Source of the DNA: an uncultured Treponema sp.
Lineage (GTDB): Bacteria > Spirochaetota > Spirochaetia > Treponematales > Treponemataceae
Length of the DNA stretch: 34,591 nt
Direction of reading: 5' to 3'
NCBI GenBank assembly: GCA_946540605.1
Contig: CAMNIU010000145.1
Span: forward strand, 1-34,591
Shown: positions 30,837 to 34,591 of the stretch, piece after piece
Position numbering within the stretch: position 1 is the first letter of the stretch
Layout of the letters: each line of letters starts with the position of its first letter
Translations under genes and position numbers: made by a program
Notes under the pieces: generated by a model
Seen by the model: only the letters and a program-made list of their open reading frames with translations
What the model was told of the DNA's origin: nothing
Databases searched by the model: none

Positions 30837-31574
30837 TATTATTTTTAACCCGGAAAGTATTATCGCACCCGCCACGGTAGCAGCAGTTTCTGTACGCATA
30901 ATGCGTTCGCCCATTCCACAGCGGATATACCCCTTTGATTCAAGAAGCTGACGTTCTCTTTCTGTCCAACCGCGTTCACTACCAATAGCTGCAACCACAC
31001 GAGCGGAAGGCTTTAAAGCATCTGCAAGCCGCTCAGAAGGATTCACGTTATCCAAAGCAAGCTTAAGATATTCTTCTTCTGCACTCCCCTCAATTGAACT
31101 TAAACATTCATCAAGAGTTTTATACAGACACAATTCCGGTACATGAGTACTACCAGCCTGCACTGTTCCATCCAGAAGCATCTGATACGCCGTGCCGCGC
31201 TCCACAAGATTCGACTGCATATAAGATTTTTCGCCGAGGTCAGTTCCCGTTAAATGAACGCGGCAAACTCCCAAAGCAGCGATATCCCGCAAAAGGCGCT
31301 TAAGCTGAATAGGGCGTGGAAAACCAATAATCATTTCAAACGGAACAAGAGGTTTACCATCGCCAGCTGGAGCGAAGTCAAAGCTTATACCGGCCGTGTC
31401 GCCAGAGGTTGAAATCTCAACAATTGTAGCTACCCCACTCTGCCCGCCGATAATACCAGCAGCAAAAGTGTCTCCAGCTTTTTTATGCAGCACCTTGATA
31501 ATGTGCTGAGCACGTTCATCGCGTAATGGCAGAGGCTTTGAGATTTCATCTTGTGAAAATAAACAGATATTCAT
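30834..31574 (-). CDS. rsmE: 16S rRNA (uracil1498-N3)-methyltransferase RsmE
   Basis: About 246 residues run from the second ATG (MNICLFS). The ATG at 31589 lies in a repeat and would add five residues atypical of the family. The N-terminal PUA-like part (RDERAQHIIKVLHKKAGDTF) is followed by a SPOUT methyltransferase domain. The knot region is visible in FEMIIGFPRPIQLKRLLRDI, VVAAIGSERGWTERERQLLE and the final ERIMRTETAATVAGAIILSG. It methylates N3 of U1498 in helix 44 of 16S rRNA. The stop codon lies in a palindromic repeat. No clear Shine-Dalgarno is seen, because a B-type repeat fills the upstream gap. Confidence 0.93.
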   Translation of the reverse strand: MNICLFSQDEISKPLPLRDERAQHIIKVLHKKAGDTFAAGIIGGQSGVATIVEISTSGDTAGISFDFAPAGDGKPLVPFEMIIGFPRPIQLKRLLRDIAALGVCRVHLTGTDLGEKSYMQSNLVERGTAYQMLLDGTVQAGSTHVPELCLYKTLDECLSSIEGSAEEEYLKLALDNVNPSERLADALKPSARVVAAIGSERGWTERERQLLESKGYIRCGMGERIMRTETAATVAGAIILSGLKII

Positions 31575-31584
31575 AATAAAAAAT

Positions 31585-31645
31585 GTCATGCTGAACTTGT
31601 TTCAGCATCTTTATAATTTGGATCCCGAAACAAGTTCGGGATGAC
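31585..31645. repeat. B-type palindromic repeat pair
   Basis: The same two-half unit as at 26319: GTCATGCTGAACTTGTTTCA, then GCATCT, a short AT-rich spacer, and GGATCCCGAAACAAGTTCGG, then GATGAC. It fills the gap between the TPR gene stop (3 nt away) and the rsmE start. Confidence 0.87.
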
Positions 31646-31647
31646 GG

Positions 31648-33006
31648 TTAACTAAACATATTGATTCGTTTGAGGATCTTTACCAGATCATCTTTTTCAA
31701 TCAAATCAATTGGACGGCCGTCTATAAACTTATGGGCACTTTCCGAAAAGTTTCCCATAGTAATACATACACCATTATCACACTTAGTATCACGCAGCTT
31801 ACCATGAAACTCGCGGATGTTGATATCACCAATAACATTCTGAGTTCTGTAAAAACGGAACATCTGCTTGGCTTCCCACTTTGGAGTTTCTACCTCGCAG
31901 ACAATCTCGACACTTTCAGAAGCAACCTGAACATCTTCTACCTTTACAAACGAATCTTTGTAATAGGTAGAAATAAACTTACGGCATAGCGCAACAAAAT
32001 CGCTGGTTCCCGAAAGAAGATATGTCTGCAGGTTCTTATTCTGATTAAGTTCAGAATAACGGGCAACAAGAGCATCAACATCCTTATACTGAGGCTTAGC
32101 AGCCTGAATCTGACGCAGATATATAAGTCCCTTGGAAATATCATTCATTGCAATGCAGGTATTTGCAAGGCGATACTTAATCTGCAGCATAATCTGTTCT
32201 GGAATCACCGGCAGCCTTAAGGCAATTTCATAATCCTTTACAGCACTCGTATAATCTTTTACACGCTCATGCATCTTTCCAGCTTCAAGACAAGACTGTG
32301 CACCAAAATTTGGATCTGGACGCAGATGCATGAATACTTTAAGCGCTTTATCACCCATGCCACACTCAGTCATGGCAATAGCCATATCAAAAAGGATTTC
32401 CTTATTACCAGGATTCTCATCCAGCACACGCTTCAAAAATGGAAGACAGTCGCGGTATTTCTGAGACTTAAAAAGAGCCTGACCAAGAAGCCCGTTTACT
32501 TCATTGTTTTCAGGCTGCAAAACCTTAGCCTTCTTGAAACAGTAGATTGCCTTATCAAAAGTGTTAGCCTTCATAAGAGCACGGCCAAGATACATATTGC
32601 AGTCAAAATTATCAGGCACTTTTTTTACAGAAAGCAAAAGTGAACTGATTGCATCCTCATTTTTGTCCATATTGTAAGCTGCAATACCCATTTTGAGCGC
32701 ACATTTTGCAATATCAACTTCAGGATGCGCAGCAGAAATATCATACAAAGTTTTATAGATATTCCATACTTTCTCCCAATCCTTTTCGTCGTAATAAATG
32801 TTACCAACCATTTCCAGAGCTTGAACATTATGCGGGTCATGAGCAAGCTTTCGTTCAGCTTCTTTCAAGACAGCAGATTTACCTTTCTTCTGAATTTTCT
32901 GAGTAACATCTTTTTTGTCTTCTCTCCGCTTAATATTTCTTAAACCAACAATAAGCGAAACAAGAAGAAGTGCAACTATAACAGCGATTAAGATTGAAAT
33001 AATCAT
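31648..33006 (-). CDS. membrane-anchored TPR protein with Mrr-like C-terminal domain
   Basis: This 452-residue protein has an N-terminal membrane helix at about 2-24 (ISILIAVIVALLLVSLIVGL) and then a basic stretch. About eight tetratricopeptide units (roughly 50-330) follow, for example NFDCNMYLGRALMKANTFDK and NNEVNGLLGQALFKSQKYRD. The last 110 residues resemble an Mrr-type restriction-endonuclease-like fold. VEIVCEVETPKWEAKQMFRF sits where the catalytic strands would be, and GVCITMGNFSESAHKFIDGR, then PIDLIEKDDLVKIL, matches the Mrr tail. The usual D...QxK catalytic pattern is not seen, so it is probably non-catalytic. It likely scaffolds other proteins at the inner membrane. The aminotransferase gene ends 18 nt before its start. 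Confidence 0.75.
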   Translation of the reverse strand: MIISILIAVIVALLLVSLIVGLRNIKRREDKKDVTQKIQKKGKSAVLKEAERKLAHDPHNVQALEMVGNIYYDEKDWEKVWNIYKTLYDISAAHPEVDIAKCALKMGIAAYNMDKNEDAISSLLLSVKKVPDNFDCNMYLGRALMKANTFDKAIYCFKKAKVLQPENNEVNGLLGQALFKSQKYRDCLPFLKRVLDENPGNKEILFDMAIAMTECGMGDKALKVFMHLRPDPNFGAQSCLEAGKMHERVKDYTSAVKDYEIALRLPVIPEQIMLQIKYRLANTCIAMNDISKGLIYLRQIQAAKPQYKDVDALVARYSELNQNKNLQTYLLSGTSDFVALCRKFISTYYKDSFVKVEDVQVASESVEIVCEVETPKWEAKQMFRFYRTQNVIGDINIREFHGKLRDTKCDNGVCITMGNFSESAHKFIDGRPIDLIEKDDLVKILKRINMFS

Positions 33007-33024
33007 TCACTCTTTCCTTTATGT

Positions 33025-34197
33025 TTATTTGCCAATTTTTTCCTTTACAAGCAAAGCAAGACGTTCCATAGCAATCTTAATTTTATTGATATCAGTAGCG
33101 TAACAGCAGCGGATAAAACCTTCACCACCGTCGCCAAAACAGGTTCCTGGTACTACAGCTACATTATACTTTGAAATAGCCTCTGTCGCAAATTCTTCGG
33201 AAGTCATTCCTGTCGGGCGGATATCCGGGAACATATAAAAAGCTCCTTCCGGCTCAACACAAGGAAGCCCCATATCAATAAAGGCTTTATGCATGATGTT
33301 GCGGCGCTGCTGATAGCTTACGCGCATTTTTTCAACCTCATCCCAGCCGTGACGCAAACCTTCCGCAGCTGCATACTGACTGAAAATCGGCGGACAAATA
33401 GAAGAGTAAGCGTGAAGCTTACAGCACTGTACAAGCAGGTCGTGAGGAGCTGCAATATAACCGATACGCCAGCCAGTCATGGCAAAGGCCTTAGAAAAAC
33501 CGTTGAAAATGATTGCGTAGTCTTTCATGCCCGGGAACTCGCCGATTGATACATGCTTGTGTCCATCATAAATAAGCTCACAGTAAATCTCATCGCTCAA
33601 ACACCAGATCTGATGCTTCTTTACAACCTCGGCAATTTTTGCAAGCTCTTCAGCCGGAATAATGCGGCCGGTAGGGTTACTTGGTGAACAGAACATTACA
33701 GCCTTAGTCTTTTCAGTGCAGGCAGCTTCAATCTGTTCTGCAGTAGGATAAAAGCCGTTCACACTTGTATCCAGATGAACAACCTTAGCATTACAGAGAG
33801 TAGCCAGAGGCTGGTAAGAAACATAACAAGGCTCGCAGACAATAATCTCATCGCCCGGATTCAAAATTGAACGGAGCACAAGGTCCAGACCCTCGCTCGC
33901 CCCTATAGTCGGCAGAATCTCAGTTTTAGGATCGTAGTAAAGCTTATAGCGTTCAAGGTACTTAGCAATTTCCTCGCGAAGCTCAATCAAGCCCCAGTTT
34001 GAAGTATAAGAAGTGTGGCCTTTTTCCAGATGGTAAAAAGCCTCTTCCCTCATAATCCATGGAGTCGGAAAGTCAGGCTCACCGACACCCAGTGAAATAA
34101 TATCATCATGTCCAATGCAAAGCTCAAAAAACTTACGGATTCCAGATGGAGGAATTTCCATCATCTTTGAGCTGAATTTATCTTCTCGTGTATTCAA
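33025..34197 (-). CDS. class I/II PLP-dependent aminotransferase
   Basis: This 390-residue cytosolic enzyme transfers amino groups between an amino acid and a 2-oxo acid. Fold-type I motifs are in order: LGVGEPDFPTP near the N-terminus, GASEGLDLVLRSIL, the NPTGRIIP loop binding cofactor, SDEIYCELIYDG with the PLP-pyridine Asp, FNGFSKAFAMTGWRIGY with the Schiff-base Lys, and a C-terminal FIRCCYA with the carboxylate-binding Arg. It resembles aspartate/aromatic aminotransferases of the PatA type. The start is TTG, with GGAG 7 nt upstream. An Lrp/AsnC gene lies just upstream on the same strand, a common regulator-enzyme pairing. Confidence 0.92.
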   Translation of the reverse strand: MNTREDKFSSKMMEIPPSGIRKFFELCIGHDDIISLGVGEPDFPTPWIMREEAFYHLEKGHTSYTSNWGLIELREEIAKYLERYKLYYDPKTEILPTIGASEGLDLVLRSILNPGDEIIVCEPCYVSYQPLATLCNAKVVHLDTSVNGFYPTAEQIEAACTEKTKAVMFCSPSNPTGRIIPAEELAKIAEVVKKHQIWCLSDEIYCELIYDGHKHVSIGEFPGMKDYAIIFNGFSKAFAMTGWRIGYIAAPHDLLVQCCKLHAYSSICPPIFSQYAAAEGLRHGWDEVEKMRVSYQQRRNIMHKAFIDMGLPCVEPEGAFYMFPDIRPTGMTSEEFATEAISKYNVAVVPGTCFGDGGEGFIRCCYATDINKIKIAMERLALLVKEKIGK

Positions 34198-34220
34198 ATT
34201 AAAACTCCATAATAAAGTCC

Positions 34221-34289
34221 GTCATTGCGAGGAGCGGAGCGACGTGGCAATCCTCAAGTCATGGATTGCTTCGCTGCGCTCGCAATGAC
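34221..34289. repeat. A-type palindromic repeat pair, inverted order
   Basis: An A-long copy (GTCATTGCGAGGAGCGGAGC, then GACGTGGCAATCC) is followed by an 8-nt spacer and an A-short copy (TGGATTGCTTCGCTGCGCTC, then GCAATGAC). Here the GTCATTG ends point outward, the reverse of the other pairs. It lies in the gap between the Lrp/AsnC and aminotransferase genes. A small GTCAC...GTGAC hairpin (34296-34312) lies between it and the Lrp stop codon. Confidence 0.87.
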
Positions 34290-34321
34290 ATTCTTGTCAC
34301 GCGCGCTGTGACGCTTACTGC

Positions 34322-34591
34322 TTAAGCCTGTACACCCTCGCGGCGGTCTCTCTCATCCTCAACATAAACAATGTCGTTTTCTTTATAAGTCTTCAAAACA
34401 AAGTTTGTCTTAGTTGAGCGAACACCTTCGAGAGTAGAAAGCTTCTCGCTTACAAAAAGGGCAACATCTTTAAGGTTGTCCCCTTCAATCAAAACCTTAA
34501 GGTCATAACCGCCGCTCATAAGGTAAAGCGATTTAACCTGTGGAAAGCGGTAAATTCTATCCGCAATGGCATCAAAACCGTGCTCACGCTG
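34322..34591 (-). CDS. Lrp/AsnC-family regulator, C-terminal part (cut by window end)
   Basis: The frame is open to the window edge, giving at least 89 residues. The visible part is the RAM ligand-binding domain: DAIADRIYRFPQVKSLYLMS, GGYDLKVLIEGDNLKDVALF and LSTLEGVRSTKTNFVLKTYK. In this family the domain binds amino acids and sets the oligomer state. The N-terminal helix-turn-helix lies outside the window. It probably senses an amino acid and controls the downstream aminotransferase. Confidence 0.88.
   Translation of the reverse strand, partial: QREHGFDAIADRIYRFPQVKSLYLMSGGYDLKVLIEGDNLKDVALFVSEKLSTLEGVRSTKTNFVLKTYKENDIVYVEDERDRREGVQA

Overview
The window reads as chromosome of a low-GC, host-associated spirochaete, most likely a Treponema relative. 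This is an inference from gene content and style: a PilZ protein with a receiver-like front half, FecR and beta-barrel secreted proteins, an MCP-linked hydrogenase-like sensor, and a TPR protein with an Mrr-like tail. It also rests on frequent TTG starts and AT-rich intergenic DNA broken up by GC-rich palindromes. No phage, transposase or CRISPR array is visible. I cannot name a species.

Layout. 1-3050 (minus): a PilZ c-di-GMP effector, an AGCS sodium/amino-acid symporter behind a glycine riboswitch with an intrinsic terminator, then tRNA-Cys with its own promoter and terminator. 3250-9007 (minus): a tight six-gene operon of secreted protein, outer-membrane barrel, FecR protein, fused EcfA-EcfA-EcfT energising module, zinc-ribbon Nudix hydrolase and small membrane protein. 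Its promoter overlaps the divergent promoter of a LacI-type regulator (9068), which is followed by an M18 aminopeptidase. 11627-13325 (minus): parB and parA. 13676-15738: a METTL25-like methyltransferase converging on a Cof-type HAD phosphatase. 15855-17945 (plus): a soluble chemoreceptor with a ferredoxin and [FeFe]-hydrogenase-like input module. 17980-24400 (minus): a six-gene operon of SprT-like protein, secreted protein, rsmG, M29-like aminopeptidase, EAL phosphodiesterase and VanY-type carboxypeptidase. 24523-30759: an RND/MMPL exporter, a LolA-like periplasmic protein and an outer-membrane barrel, with a divergent ArsR-type regulator. 30834-34591 (minus): rsmE, a TPR/Mrr-like membrane protein, a class I aminotransferase and the C-terminal part of an Lrp/AsnC regulator cut by the window end.

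Themes. The RND, LolA-like and barrel genes look like one envelope export system, and the exporter and barrel carry the same odd Asp-Phe-Gly-rich tract on their periplasmic sides. c-di-GMP turnover (EAL) and readout (PilZ) both occur here. Several promoters place the ATG at or within about 10 nt of the predicted transcription start with no Shine-Dalgarno, suggesting leaderless mRNAs.

The most unusual non-coding content falls into two groups. First, a palindromic repeat family sits against stop codons and in three genes supplies the stop codon itself. Second, two long hairpin elements (3109-3203 and 13364-13570) share loop sequences while their helices differ by compensating changes, as expected of an undescribed structured element.
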